From Hymenobacter sp. BT559 (GTDB lineage Bacteria > Bacteroidota > Bacteroidia > Cytophagales > Hymenobacteraceae), in NCBI RefSeq assembly GCF_017571525.1, contig NZ_JAGETY010000011.1, positions 114,276-178,275 on the forward strand: DNA of 64,000 bases. Reading direction: 5' to 3'. The stretch's first letter is position 1. Every line of letters begins with the position of its first letter. Under the pieces are notes generated by a model. That model ran no database searches and was not told the origin of the DNA. It saw only the letters and a list, made by a program, of their open reading frames with translations. This document shows, in pieces, positions 8,311 through 16,037 of the stretch. The translations under genes and the position numbers were made by a program.

Positions 8311-9906
8311 CTACTTGCTAGCCCTCGGCAAGGCTGGGAAGCGCGCTGGGGGCCGGCGGTGGTGCGTAGCCTGCTCGTAGGCATAGGTGTAGGCAATAAG
8401 CGTCGGCTCATCAAACGAGCGGCCCAGAAACTGCAAGCCAGCGGGCAGCTTATCATAGGTAAAGCCCATGGGCACGGTGAAGGCTGGCTGGCCGGTGTGG
8501 GGCGCAATGAGCTGGCTGTTATCGCCCTGATACCCCTTGAAATCGCCAATTTTGGCGGGCGGGTTGTTCCAGGTCGGGTATACCAGCGCGCCCACGTGGT
8601 AGCGGTCCATCACGGCCGTCACGGCGTGGCGGAAGGCAATGCGGCGCGGGTCGGTGTAGGCCTCGCCGCGGCCGGCCATGCGCGGGCTGGGAGCTACGCC
8701 GTGAGCCAGCTCATCCTGCAGGTTTTCTTTGATGTAGGCCGCGTACTTACCCGAAGCCAGCACCTGGTCGATGTTGTGTAACGGCGCCTTCGGCCCCAGG
8801 CTGGCCAGGTATTGATTGACGTCGTGCTTGAATACCGAGCTCCATTGCCCGGCGCTTACCTTATCAAAATCCGGAATCTCAACATCAACCACCGTTGCGC
8901 CGGCCTGCCGCAAATCGGCCACGGCCTGCTCAAACAGCGCTTTCACCTGCGGGTCGGGCCGGCGCTCGCTAAGGGTACGCAACACGCCGATGCGAGCCCC
9001 CTTGAGCCCGCTAGGGTTCAAAAACTGCTGGTAGCCCTTCGCCGGGATATGGCCGGCATTATAGGTCGTGAGCGGGTCGGCGGGGTCGGGGCCAGTGGCC
9101 AGTACCTCTAGCAGCCGGGTAGCATCGGCCACCGAGCGCGCCATGGGGCCGCCCGTATCGTTGCGCAGGTAGAGCGGCACGATGCCGGCCCGGCTCAGCA
9201 GCCCTAGCGTGGGCCGGAAGCCCACCAGCGCCGTGTGCGACGATGGCCCGCGAATAGAATTGCCGGTATCGGTGCCGAGCCCCACCGTACCCAGGCTAGC
9301 CGCCACAGCCGCCGCCGTGCCGCCGCTAGAGCCAGCCGGCACGTGGCCCAGGTTGTAGGGGTTGCGCGTTTCGCCCGCTATTGAGCTGATAGTAACCATC
9401 GGGCTGAACGCCCACTCCGCCATATTGGACTTGGCTAGCACAATGGCCCCGGCGGCTTTCAGGGCTTTCACCATCGTGGCATCGTCGGCCGGAGCAAAGC
9501 CTTTGAGTGCCAGGGAGCCCGCCGTGGTTTGCAAGCCCGCGGTATTGTAATTGTCTTTCACAATAAGGGCCGTGCAGTGCAGTGGCCGTAGCCGGCCGGT
9601 GCGCCGATATTCAGCATCCAGCTGCCGGGCCGTTGCCAGAGCATCGGGGTTGACAGCCACAATCGCATTGAGTCTGGTAGGCTGGTCGTAGGCCGCAATG
9701 CGGGCTTGGTACGCGCGCACCAATTGCTCACAAGTGCAGTCGCCCTGCTTAAGGGCCTGCTGCACATCGGCTATCGAGGCCTCGGCTACTTCAAAGGGAG
9801 GCCGCGCAGCTTGCTGCTCGCGGGGCGCCTGGCCGCAGCTGCTGCCTAGCAAGGCGCTGCTCAGCAGGGCCACGAAATAAAAACAAACTTTTCGAATGGT
9901 ATTCAT
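8311..9906 (-). CDS. amidase signature family lipoprotein
   Basis: A 531-aa amidase (glutamyl-tRNA amidotransferase A-like fold). The start at 9906 gives MNTIRKVCFYFVALLSSALL and then GSSC, a lipoprotein-like signal with the cleaved Cys near residue 25; an earlier in-frame ATG (9972) would only add an unlikely leader. The catalytic Ser-Ser-Lys triad is visible: Lys in ALIVKDNYNTAG, the Gly/Ser-rich PAGSSGGTAAAVAASLG, and the following GTDTGNSIRGPSS with the nucleophile Ser. It hydrolyses an amide bond; the substrate is not predictable. The export signal argues for a cell-envelope role rather than Gln-tRNA formation. Confidence 0.87.
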   Translation of the reverse strand: MNTIRKVCFYFVALLSSALLGSSCGQAPREQQAARPPFEVAEASIADVQQALKQGDCTCEQLVRAYQARIAAYDQPTRLNAIVAVNPDALATARQLDAEYRRTGRLRPLHCTALIVKDNYNTAGLQTTAGSLALKGFAPADDATMVKALKAAGAIVLAKSNMAEWAFSPMVTISSIAGETRNPYNLGHVPAGSSGGTAAAVAASLGTVGLGTDTGNSIRGPSSHTALVGFRPTLGLLSRAGIVPLYLRNDTGGPMARSVADATRLLEVLATGPDPADPLTTYNAGHIPAKGYQQFLNPSGLKGARIGVLRTLSERRPDPQVKALFEQAVADLRQAGATVVDVEIPDFDKVSAGQWSSVFKHDVNQYLASLGPKAPLHNIDQVLASGKYAAYIKENLQDELAHGVAPSPRMAGRGEAYTDPRRIAFRHAVTAVMDRYHVGALVYPTWNNPPAKIGDFKGYQGDNSQLIAPHTGQPAFTVPMGFTYDKLPAGLQFLGRSFDEPTLIAYTYAYEQATHHRRPPARFPALPRASK

Positions 9907-10030
9907 GCGCAAAAGGGGCCGGCCGCAACAGAGACGCTGGGCCGGCAGCGGGTCGAAAATAGCTGGTTGCACCCCTATTCCACTTTGCCAAGCAATACAG
10001 CATAGCTGCTTTGCGCCGTTTTCAGCTAAA

Positions 10031-10063
10031 AAAGCCCCGTCTTCTTGTTGAAAACGGGGCTTT
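10031..10063. terminator. terminator hairpin downstream of tRNA-Ser
   Basis: Arms AAAGCCCCGT (10031-10040) and ACGGGGCTTT (10054-10063) with A-rich and T-rich flanks on both sides. It lies 30 bases beyond the 3' end of the minus-strand tRNA gene. Confidence 0.75.
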
Positions 10064-10093
10064 CTTTTATTTAACCTGCTGATTATCAGCCTG

Positions 10094-10178
10094 CAGAGGA
10101 GGAGGGATTCGAACCCCCGGAGGTTTAACCCTCAACGGTTTTCAAGACCGCCGCAATCGACCACTCTGCCACTCCTCT
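10094..10178 (-). tRNA. tRNA-Ser (anticodon UGA)
   Basis: An 85-base class II tRNA. The acceptor strands AGAGGAG/CTCCTCT pair fully, the anticodon loop reads CTTGAAA with TGA at 10144-10142, a long variable arm is present, and the T loop is GGTTCGAATCC. The discriminator base is G and CCA is not encoded. Confidence 0.95.
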
Positions 10179-10532
10179 AAGTCGTCTACGCTGAGCTTGC
10201 CAGTAAAAAAGCTTTTTTCAGCGCAGAAAAAGCCTTTTGCAGAGTGGGAAAGACTGATGGGCTGCCCATCCCTAGCTGCGTTGGTTTGTCAAAAGTACAC
10301 ACAGGCTACAAAACAAACCAACTCGGGTAGGCCCTTTCTGCTCCTTTTGGCCCAATTACTTTACCCAGGCTTCACTGAAGTCTTATGTGAGTAAAGGTTC
10401 ACGGGCTTCTGGCTCAGCGCTAAACACTCGGGCCGACTGGCCTATTCAGGCGCCGTGCTGCTTGGGCAACTTGTGCACGCCTCCGCCCTAGCCTTTATCG
10501 GCAAGCACCAGGACGTGAGGTCGTGAATATGC
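10179..10532. other. non-coding gap, no gene seen
   Basis: About 350 bases between tRNA-Ser(UGA) and the first 138-aa paralogue. Short frames exist but have no family signal or convincing start. It is the upstream flank of the tRNA gene and so may hold its promoter; I cannot point to a box. Confidence 0.4.
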
Positions 10533-10949
10533 TTAGCCAAGCTGCCGCAGCCAGGCGGCCGCTTCGCCTTCGTGCTCGAAGAGACGGTAGGTGAGCGCCG
10601 CAGCCTTGGCTTCGTGGCGCAGCTGGGTGGCAGCCAGCCGGGCAAAGACGTCGTCGGCCAGCAGCACGGCCGCGTAGATACCCCCGGGGCGATGCCGGGC
10701 GTGGTCGAGCCAGTAGGTAGTTACCCAGGTGGTTTCTTCCTCAGTAAAGGGCGTCATCAGACGCTGGTCGCCCAGAATCTTGTACCAATCCCGGCTGCGC
10801 AGCAAGTTGCCGGTATGGGTAAGCACGGCCTGAAAGGCGGCAAACTGGCGCGGCCCCGGATGATATTTAAATACAACGTAGCCATCGGGGTGCTCGCGCA
10901 GCGTAGCTACCGCGTTTTCAAAGTAGATAGGTAAGGACGCCGCAGACAC
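10533..10949 (-). CDS. 138-aa cytosolic protein, STAS/SEC14-like paralogue 1
   Basis: Starting at GTG 10949 gives 138 aa, exactly the length of the neighbour at 11802-12218, which resembles it in pattern. Shared landmarks are an N-terminal beta strand (GYVVFKYHPG / LYLRISYDA), a central LGDQRLMTPFTEEETTWVTTYW against LNDNREVIGPWDHAVEWIVTNW, an Ala-rich helix around FARLAATQ, and a C-terminal amphipathic helix ending AAAWLRQL / AQQWLRD. The pattern suggests a STAS- or SEC14-like alpha/beta fold, but that is inference and the function is unknown. A longer in-frame ATG (11135) exists but adds a low-complexity Arg/Pro stretch unlike the partner. There is no signal peptide. Confidence 0.6.
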   Translation of the reverse strand: MSAASLPIYFENAVATLREHPDGYVVFKYHPGPRQFAAFQAVLTHTGNLLRSRDWYKILGDQRLMTPFTEEETTWVTTYWLDHARHRPGGIYAAVLLADDVFARLAATQLRHEAKAAALTYRLFEHEGEAAAWLRQLG

Positions 10950-11801
10950 GAGTAAGGCAAAAAAGAAGCTATACTCGGCTGCCGATGCTGTACTTTTAGT
11001 GAAGTGCCGCTGTCCCCACCTGTGTAAGCTGGGCAGTGCCCCTGTAGCGCGCCTGGCGGGGCCTAGCGCCCACGGCGGCGCAAGAGGTATTGCACCTCGG
11101 TGTGACCGATGGCGAGCGTACTCCCCGCACGGCACAAGGCCGCGTCGGGCTGAAACTACAAGGCCCGCGAGGCAGAGCCGGAGCTAACGAGCGTGTCCTA
11201 CACAGTAGCCATGGCGGGCGCGGTGGCAGCTAGCGTAGCGGTTTGGGCGCGGGCGGCGTAGCGAGCAGCCAGAGAAAGTGCTTGAGCAGGAGGCTACGCG
11301 CGGCTGCCATTCTCTGGCCGGGCAATGAGCTTGCCATCGGGGCGCACCCACAAGCTGTAGGTGGGCCGCCGGCCGCGCCGCCCGAACAGCACCAGGTAGA
11401 GTACGCCAAGCAAGGGCCCAAGCGAAACGGAGAGCACCAGGCGCAGGTGCCAGTAGTGGCTCAGGCTGAGGCCACAGTGCAAGGCAAATGTTTTGAGCAG
11501 GTGGTCCATACAGCTACTACACGCTGGCGCTGTGTTTTGTGCCCCATAAGAGCGGTGGCGAATGCTAGTGAGGACTATTTTTCAGGCCGCCCAGCCGTAC
11601 GGGCATGATTTGGTAAGGATGGTATCAGAACAGGCGGCATCAGTGCGCCCAGCTCTGGACTACAGCTGTTGGTGCTGAGGGCATAACGCCGCCTGGCTAG
11701 GGCAGCGACAGGCGTGCTTTCGCTCCCACGAAGGTAATGAAAGGCTCGTCTTGATGGGCCTCGGTGCGTAGCTTGCCGGCTCATTTGCTGGCTTCCTAAT
11801 T
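10950..11801. other. largely non-coding stretch between the two paralogues
   Basis: About 850 bases between divergently oriented paralogues. Apart from one possible small membrane protein (11294-11509, minus) I see no supported gene. Base composition is similar to coding DNA, so decayed genes are possible, but no recognisable protein fragment could be read in any frame. Confidence 0.4.
11294..11509 (-). CDS. possible small membrane protein, unknown
   Basis: A 71-aa frame with one strong hydrophobic segment (VLSVSLGPLLGVLYLVLFG, about residues 25-43), then a basic stretch GRRGRR and a polar tail with YSLWVRPDGKLIARPENG. The arrangement (short N-terminus, helix, positive-inside loop) is what a small inner-membrane protein would show. 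There is no family match, promoter or conserved neighbour to support it. It could be a chance frame in G+C-rich DNA. Confidence 0.3.
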   Translation of the reverse strand: MDHLLKTFALHCGLSLSHYWHLRLVLSVSLGPLLGVLYLVLFGRRGRRPTYSLWVRPDGKLIARPENGSRA

Positions 11802-12218
11802 ATGGCTACCGAACTGCTCAACGGCTTCGGCAAACTTTACCTGCGCATTTCTTACGATGCCACTCACCACTGGGTCTACAACGAGTGGCTGGGCTACCAA
11901 ACCCATCCCGGCATTGTGGTGGGGGCCGATGCGTGCCTACCCGCTCTCAGCGACAATAACTGCGCGTACTTACTCAACGATAACCGCGAGGTGATAGGCC
12001 CCTGGGACCATGCCGTGGAGTGGATAGTGACTAATTGGGCCCCGCGCGCCATAGCCTGCGTCCTCACGCACTTTGCCAACGTAGTAAGCCCCGAGTCGCT
12101 GGCTGCCACTTCGGCGCGGGCAATGGCGCTCGGCCTCGAAGGGCAGCTGCACATGCACCAGTTTGGGGATATAGCCGAAGCCCAGCAGTGGCTGCGCGAC
12201 GCCCGGCGCGGCCGCTAG
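11802..12218 (+). CDS. 138-aa cytosolic protein, STAS/SEC14-like paralogue 2
   Basis: The partner of the minus-strand gene at 10533-10949: same length, same order of strands and helices, and a matching Asn-Arg-Glu/Asp-Gln-Arg turn followed by Trp-x(n)-Trp (LNDNREVIGPWDHAVEWIVTNW). It ends in an amphipathic helix and a basic DARRGR tail. There is no signal peptide or transmembrane segment. The function is unknown; a STAS-like regulatory fold is my inference. The two genes are divergent and about 850 bases apart in the tRNA-bounded accessory stretch. Confidence 0.7.
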   Translation: MATELLNGFGKLYLRISYDATHHWVYNEWLGYQTHPGIVVGADACLPALSDNNCAYLLNDNREVIGPWDHAVEWIVTNWAPRAIACVLTHFANVVSPESLAATSARAMALGLEGQLHMHQFGDIAEAQQWLRDARRGR

Positions 12219-12771
12219 CCTCCGCCAGCGCACCAAGCATCTTTGCAAAGCACCGCGAGTCAGGTGCGGAGTTATGGCCTTTTACTCCGCCTGCCCCAGG
12301 GCCTGGCGGGTGAGGGTTAGCGGCACTGCACCTTCTGTCGCAGGTTTTTACCAGTCAGTTTCTTTTAGAAGGACTGCCCCGCGCCTCCTGATTTATTTGC
12401 TTCGAGTCTATGTCTTATCTGGCCTCATTTCACGCCTGTATCAGTAAGTAGCTGCTGACACAGTAGCGAACGGCTAGCTGAACAACAGCCCTAATAGCTT
12501 GGGATTAATAGTACTTAACTAAGGTATCGCATTGCCTTAGCACGTATATTCTGCGCGTTGACGATGTCATTTTTTAAGTGATTTTGTCCCTATTAAGTAG
12601 CAACGGGTAGTCTTAGGTTTGACGTGCTGCTGGCAACGCTTAGCCTCCTGCTAGCTAAAAGGATTTAGTACCGATTATCCTGCCGAGCCTGGTACGCTAG
12701 GCCCCGCGCTGCTCTTACCCGGAATAATGGCCTTATTCCGCTTTTCACTCCCACCCTTTTCCACATCTATT
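12219..12771. other. A+T-richer gap upstream of the Endo-H-like gene
   Basis: About 550 bases, visibly richer in A+T than the surroundings (notably 12400-12600), with no supported reading frame. It probably contains the promoter of the downstream lipoprotein gene, but no exact TAnnTTTG box stands out. Confidence 0.4.
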
Positions 12772-13710
12772 ATGCCTATCGGAACTCTCCGAGCTGCTCG
12801 GCCACTGGCCCTGTGCGGCACCTTGCTCACCCTACTTTTTTCTGCCTGCCAGCAAAAAGAGGACCTGCCCACTCCCTTAAGTACCTCTGCTTCGGCAAAT
12901 GCAGTGGGTGTAACGGGCACAAAAACCGTTTGCTACGTGGAGGTGAATAATAATGACTTCAGCAACGTGGCGAAGTATTCGCTTTCCTCCGGGCAGCCGC
13001 TCTTCGACATCGGCATCATCTTCGCTGCCAATATCAACTACAACACTGCTACGCAGAAAGCGACGCTTTTCTTTAACACACAGGTAACCAACGTGCTCAC
13101 CAACAGGGCCACGTATATCCAGCCTGTTCAGGCCAGAGGAACCAAAGTACTGCTATCGATACTCGGCAACCACCAGGGAGCCGGGATTAGTAACTTCCCT
13201 ACCCAGACGGCCGCCCAGGATTTCGCCCAGCAGCTAGCCAATGCGGTCAACACGTACGGCCTGGATGGCATCGATTTCGACGACGAGTATGCCGACTATG
13301 GCACGAACGGCACCGGACAGCCAAACAGCTACTCGTTTGTTTACCTGGTGAGTGCCCTGCGGCAATTGCTGCCGGATAAAATTATTTCCTTTTACTACTA
13401 CGGGCCGGCTGCCAGTCGCTTATCCTACGGGGGCGTGACGGTGGGCTCGAAAGTAAACTATAGCTGGAACGCCGTATATGGCACTTATTCGGTGCCAAAC
13501 GTGCCAGGCCTAGCTAAGGCTAATCTGGGACCGGCCGCCGTACAAATTACTGCTACCTCTGCCACCACAGCCGCCACGCTTGCCACCCGCACTAAAACCG
13601 ATGGCTACGGTATCTACCTCACCTACGATTTGCCCAACACGAACTCCAGCACTTACCTGTCTAGCATCTCCAATATTCTGTACGGCAAGGCTACCACGTA
13701 CACGCCTTAA
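12772..13710 (+). CDS. GH18 endo-beta-N-acetylglucosaminidase (Endo H type), lipoprotein
   Basis: A 312-aa protein. ATG 12772 is preferred because it starts a lipoprotein signal (LLTLLFSAC); an ATG 45 bases earlier would misplace it. The catalytic strand reads YGLDGIDFDDEYADYG, with Asp165-Gly-Ile-Asp-Phe-Asp-Asp-Glu172, closely resembling Streptomyces endoglycosidase H. Glu172 is the expected acid/base and the preceding Asp stabilises the oxazolinium intermediate. Later segments DKIISFYYYGPAASRLSYGG and GYGIYLTYDL also match that family. The enzyme would cut the chitobiose core of N-glycans, releasing high-mannose glycans at the cell surface. No other glycan-use gene is adjacent. Confidence 0.88.
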   Translation: MPIGTLRAARPLALCGTLLTLLFSACQQKEDLPTPLSTSASANAVGVTGTKTVCYVEVNNNDFSNVAKYSLSSGQPLFDIGIIFAANINYNTATQKATLFFNTQVTNVLTNRATYIQPVQARGTKVLLSILGNHQGAGISNFPTQTAAQDFAQQLANAVNTYGLDGIDFDDEYADYGTNGTGQPNSYSFVYLVSALRQLLPDKIISFYYYGPAASRLSYGGVTVGSKVNYSWNAVYGTYSVPNVPGLAKANLGPAAVQITATSATTAATLATRTKTDGYGIYLTYDLPNTNSSTYLSSISNILYGKATTYTP

Positions 13711-13762
13711 TTTCAACGCGGTAAGGTGGCCCACACAGGCTAAATTGCCTTGCACGATTAGT

Positions 13763-13787
13763 AAAGCCCCGCTTACTGCGGGGCTTT
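13763..13787 (+). terminator. intrinsic terminator
   Basis: Perfect arms AAAGCCCCGC (13763-13772) and GCGGGGCTTT (13778-13787), loop TTACT, then a T run; 50 bases after the Endo-H-like stop. Confidence 0.9.
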
Positions 13788-14133
13788 TTTGCGCGCTTTC
13801 CACTCGCTGACCTGGCTTGGGGCCTGGTGGGGCCGCCTGGCTAGGGCTGCATTTGCCAGGTGCTGCCCCACTGGCCAGGCATCACCTCTTACTTCTACAG
13901 GAAATTTGCTGCCGGATACCCTAGCTACAACCAGACTCCGGCTCAAACGCACTCCCGAAAACCGTTCGCAAGCATCCTGTAAGGCGGCGGTGGGCAGCTA
14001 CACGAGCAGCGCCTTGGCGTTGCCCTATAGAACGCGGGGCGAATGCATCGACGCAATTACGGCGCCCTTGTGGATGGTGGCAGGGTGTTGTAGTCAACTG
14101 CTTTTTAAGCAAATATCAATTAGCAGAAATACA
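13788..14133. other. gap without a supported gene
   Basis: About 350 bases. A plus-strand frame covers it but is compositionally odd (scattered Cys, Arg and Ser) and has no family signal. It may include decayed sequence at the edge of the tRNA-bounded stretch. Confidence 0.4.
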
Positions 14134-14170
14134 AAACCCCGTTGTAAATGCTTGATTTACAGCGGGGTTT
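14134..14170 (-). terminator. terminator of tRNA-Ser(CGA)
   Basis: Arms 14134-14149 and 14155-14170 (16 bases, one mismatch) with loop GCTTG. On the minus strand the stem is followed by a T-rich stretch. It lies 11 bases past the tRNA 3' end. Confidence 0.85.
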
Positions 14171-14181
14171 AAGACTGAGTG

Positions 14182-14268
14182 CAGAGAGGGGGGGATTCGA
14201 ACCCCCGATACCGTTGCCGGTATAACGGATTTCGAATCCGTCGCATTCGACCACTCTGCCACCTCTCT
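14182..14268 (-). tRNA. tRNA-Ser (anticodon CGA)
   Basis: An 87-base class II tRNA with fully paired acceptor AGAGAGG/CCTCTCT, anticodon CGA at 14234-14232, a long variable arm and T loop GGTTCGAATCC. The discriminator is G and CCA is not encoded. It shares its D-arm and T-arm wording with the tRNA-Ser(UGA) 4 kb away. Confidence 0.95.
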
Positions 14269-14389
14269 AAAGGTCCCAAATCGAGTGGTTGGGGCTGCAA
14301 AATTAGGAGACAAATTGAAATGAGAAGCTCTGCAAGCCGAAATTTCCTGATTTTTCCGCTAGGTGGCTCATTGTCAATTGCTCATTTTT

Positions 14390-15349
14390 TCAGGCCTCCT
14401 TGGGCAATGCTTCCAGGCGGCCGGTTACGGCGTCGATACTCACGTTGACCTCAAAGCCGATGATGAGCGTCATGCACACAAATTCGAGCCACACCATGAA
14501 GCCCACCAGCGCCCCGATAGAGCCATAGAAGTGGTTGTAGGAATTAAAAATGCGGACGTAGAGCGTGAACAGAAACGACACCAAAAAGATAAGCAGCGTG
14601 GCCACTAGGGCCCCGGTTGAGATGAAAGGCCACTTGTCGTGCACCGGCGGCACGAAGTAGTAGATGACGCAGGTGGTGGTGAGAAAAAGCCCGATGAGCG
14701 AGCCGTAGCGCAGCACCAGAATCATAAACTCAGTGGAGCTTTCGGGCACGATTTCGTAGAACACCAGCGCGTCGATGATGAACGTGCCGAAGAAGATGCC
14801 CGCAATGGCAATAACCAGAATAAGGGCTAGCGCGAAGGTGAGACCAGTAGCTATTACGCGCTTATGGAAATAGCCCCGGTGCTTAAACCACGGATATTTT
14901 TTCTCAAAGGCATCGAGCAGGGCCATGATGCCATTGCTGCTGAGCACCAGGGCCGACACAAATCCGAACGAGAGCAGCCCGCCGTGCGGAATACGCACAA
15001 TGTCTTCGATGGTGCCCGCCGTGGCTGAATACAGCTCGTGGGGCATGATATCGGCCAAAAATTGCAGAATGTCCACATCCAGGTTGGGCACCGGGATGTA
15101 AGGGATGAGCGTGAACAGGAAAATGATAGTCGGAAACAGGGCCAGCGTGAGGTTGAAGGCCATGTACGCAGCACGCTTTTCGAGCGAGTCGAGACGTAGC
15201 TCGTGCATCACCCGGTCGCCCACATCATACACCGAGATGCGGCCTCCGCGCATACGCTGCCGCTTGCCCCACGCCATGAGCGTACGGTAGGCGCGGTGGC
15301 GGCGCACATCGGGCAGCATGGCACGGCGGCGGGCGGGAGGAGCGTGCAT
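14390..15349 (-). CDS. YihY/BrkB family inner membrane protein
   Basis: A 319-aa protein with about six transmembrane helices. The family signature is seen in RAAYMAFNLTLALFPTIIFL (residues about 58-77), then the SSNGIMALLDAFEKKY segment, and near the end NSYNHFYGSIGALVGFMVWL, which is the typical YihY GSxGA motif. The role of the family is poorly defined (once thought to be RNase BN, which is not correct). The N-terminal 25 residues are basic and lack family similarity, so a start at an internal Met is possible. The family E repeat ends six bases upstream of the given ATG. Confidence 0.85.
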   Translation of the reverse strand: MHAPPARRRAMLPDVRRHRAYRTLMAWGKRQRMRGGRISVYDVGDRVMHELRLDSLEKRAAYMAFNLTLALFPTIIFLFTLIPYIPVPNLDVDILQFLADIMPHELYSATAGTIEDIVRIPHGGLLSFGFVSALVLSSNGIMALLDAFEKKYPWFKHRGYFHKRVIATGLTFALALILVIAIAGIFFGTFIIDALVFYEIVPESSTEFMILVLRYGSLIGLFLTTTCVIYYFVPPVHDKWPFISTGALVATLLIFLVSFLFTLYVRIFNSYNHFYGSIGALVGFMVWLEFVCMTLIIGFEVNVSIDAVTGRLEALPKEA

Positions 15350-15354
15350 AAAAC

Positions 15355-15452
15355 AGTAGCGCGGATGTTGTAATCCGCGACGCAGATGGGAGTGCGAGCG
15401 AGGCTGACTCTCGCAAATAACACCAAACGCGGATTACAACGTCCGCGCTACT
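15355..15452. repeat. inverted repeat, family E
   Basis: 25-base arms (15355-15379 and 15428-15452) with one mismatch, core AGTAGCGCGGA and GTAATCCGCG. The right arm contains the TAG stop of the minus-strand thioesterase gene (15448-15450); the left arm ends just upstream of the yihY-like start. A short secondary stem (TGCGAG/CTCGCA) is in the loop. Confidence 0.85.
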
Positions 15453-15936
15453 TGCCAAACGCGGCTGGAGCGGGTGCGTCGCCCGGGGTGGCGCGGCCGG
15501 GGCCTAGCGGCAGGTCAGCTTCATTTTCCGAAAAGTACGGGGCTAGCTTTTGGCGCACGCTGTCGGGGATGGGCACCGGGCGGCCGGTAGCAGTGCTTAC
15601 GAAAACCATTAGGGTATAGCCCTCAGTCAGTAGCTCGTTGGCCTCGTTGCGAATTTCATACTCGAATTTTACCCGTGAGCCCTCGGCCAGCTCACGCAGC
15701 ATGACGCGGATAGTGAGCAGGTCGTCGTAGCGGGCCGGGCGGCGAAAGCGGGTGTGCAGCTCCCCTACCGGCATGCCTACCCCCTGCCCTTCCAGGTCTT
15801 TATAGCGAATGCCTAACTCGCGAAAAGACTCGGTGCGGGCCACTTCAAAATACGCCGCGTAATTGCCGTGATAGACGTAGCCCATCTGGTCGGTTTCGGC
15901 ATAGCGCACGCGAATTTGAATGTCGGACTGGTACAT
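15448..15936 (-). CDS. acyl-CoA thioesterase, YbgC/FadM type hotdog fold
   Basis: A 162-aa single hotdog domain. RVRYAETDQMGYVYHGNYAAYF (about residues 9-30) holds the catalytic Asp of the 4HBT group in the ETDQMGYVYHGNY motif, and FEVARTESFRELG follows as usual. It hydrolyses acyl-CoA or related thioesters in the cytoplasm. It probably belongs to a minus-strand run with mltG upstream and the YihY gene downstream, but each gap holds a long inverted repeat. The last residues and the stop codon come from the family E repeat arm, which may have replaced the original 3' end. Confidence 0.88.
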   Translation of the reverse strand: MYQSDIQIRVRYAETDQMGYVYHGNYAAYFEVARTESFRELGIRYKDLEGQGVGMPVGELHTRFRRPARYDDLLTIRVMLRELAEGSRVKFEYEIRNEANELLTEGYTLMVFVSTATGRPVPIPDSVRQKLAPYFSENEADLPLGPGRATPGDAPAPAAFGK

Positions 15937-15939
15937 AAC

Positions 15940-16032
15940 TTAAGCTGTTGACTAGTAGCTGCTAGCTTTTGTAAATAACGTAGTGCCTATTGCCAGAAAG
16001 CTAACCGCTAGCAGCTGCTAGCCAACAGCTTA
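15940..16032. repeat. inverted repeat, family C
   Basis: Left arm 15940-15969 and right arm 15997-16032 share TTAAGCTGTTG, CTAG and AGCTGCTAGC, with a small insertion on the right. It lies between the mltG stop (16038) and the thioesterase start (15936), leaving 3-5 bases on either side. The wording resembles the cluster at 1812-1950. Confidence 0.8.
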
Positions 16033-16037
16033 AAAAG

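Noticed and set aside
8311..9906. Amidase as GatA of the Glu-tRNA amidotransferase
   Set aside because: It carries a lipoprotein-type export signal and has no gatB or gatC nearby, so a cell-envelope amidase is more likely.
10197..10394. Plus-strand 65-aa frame after tRNA-Ser(UGA)
   Set aside because: No family, no promoter, and composition unlike the neighbouring genes; treated as non-coding.
13789..14172. Plus-strand 127-aa frame upstream of tRNA-Ser(CGA)
   Set aside because: Scattered Cys, Ser and Arg typical of chance translation, and it runs through the tRNA terminator.
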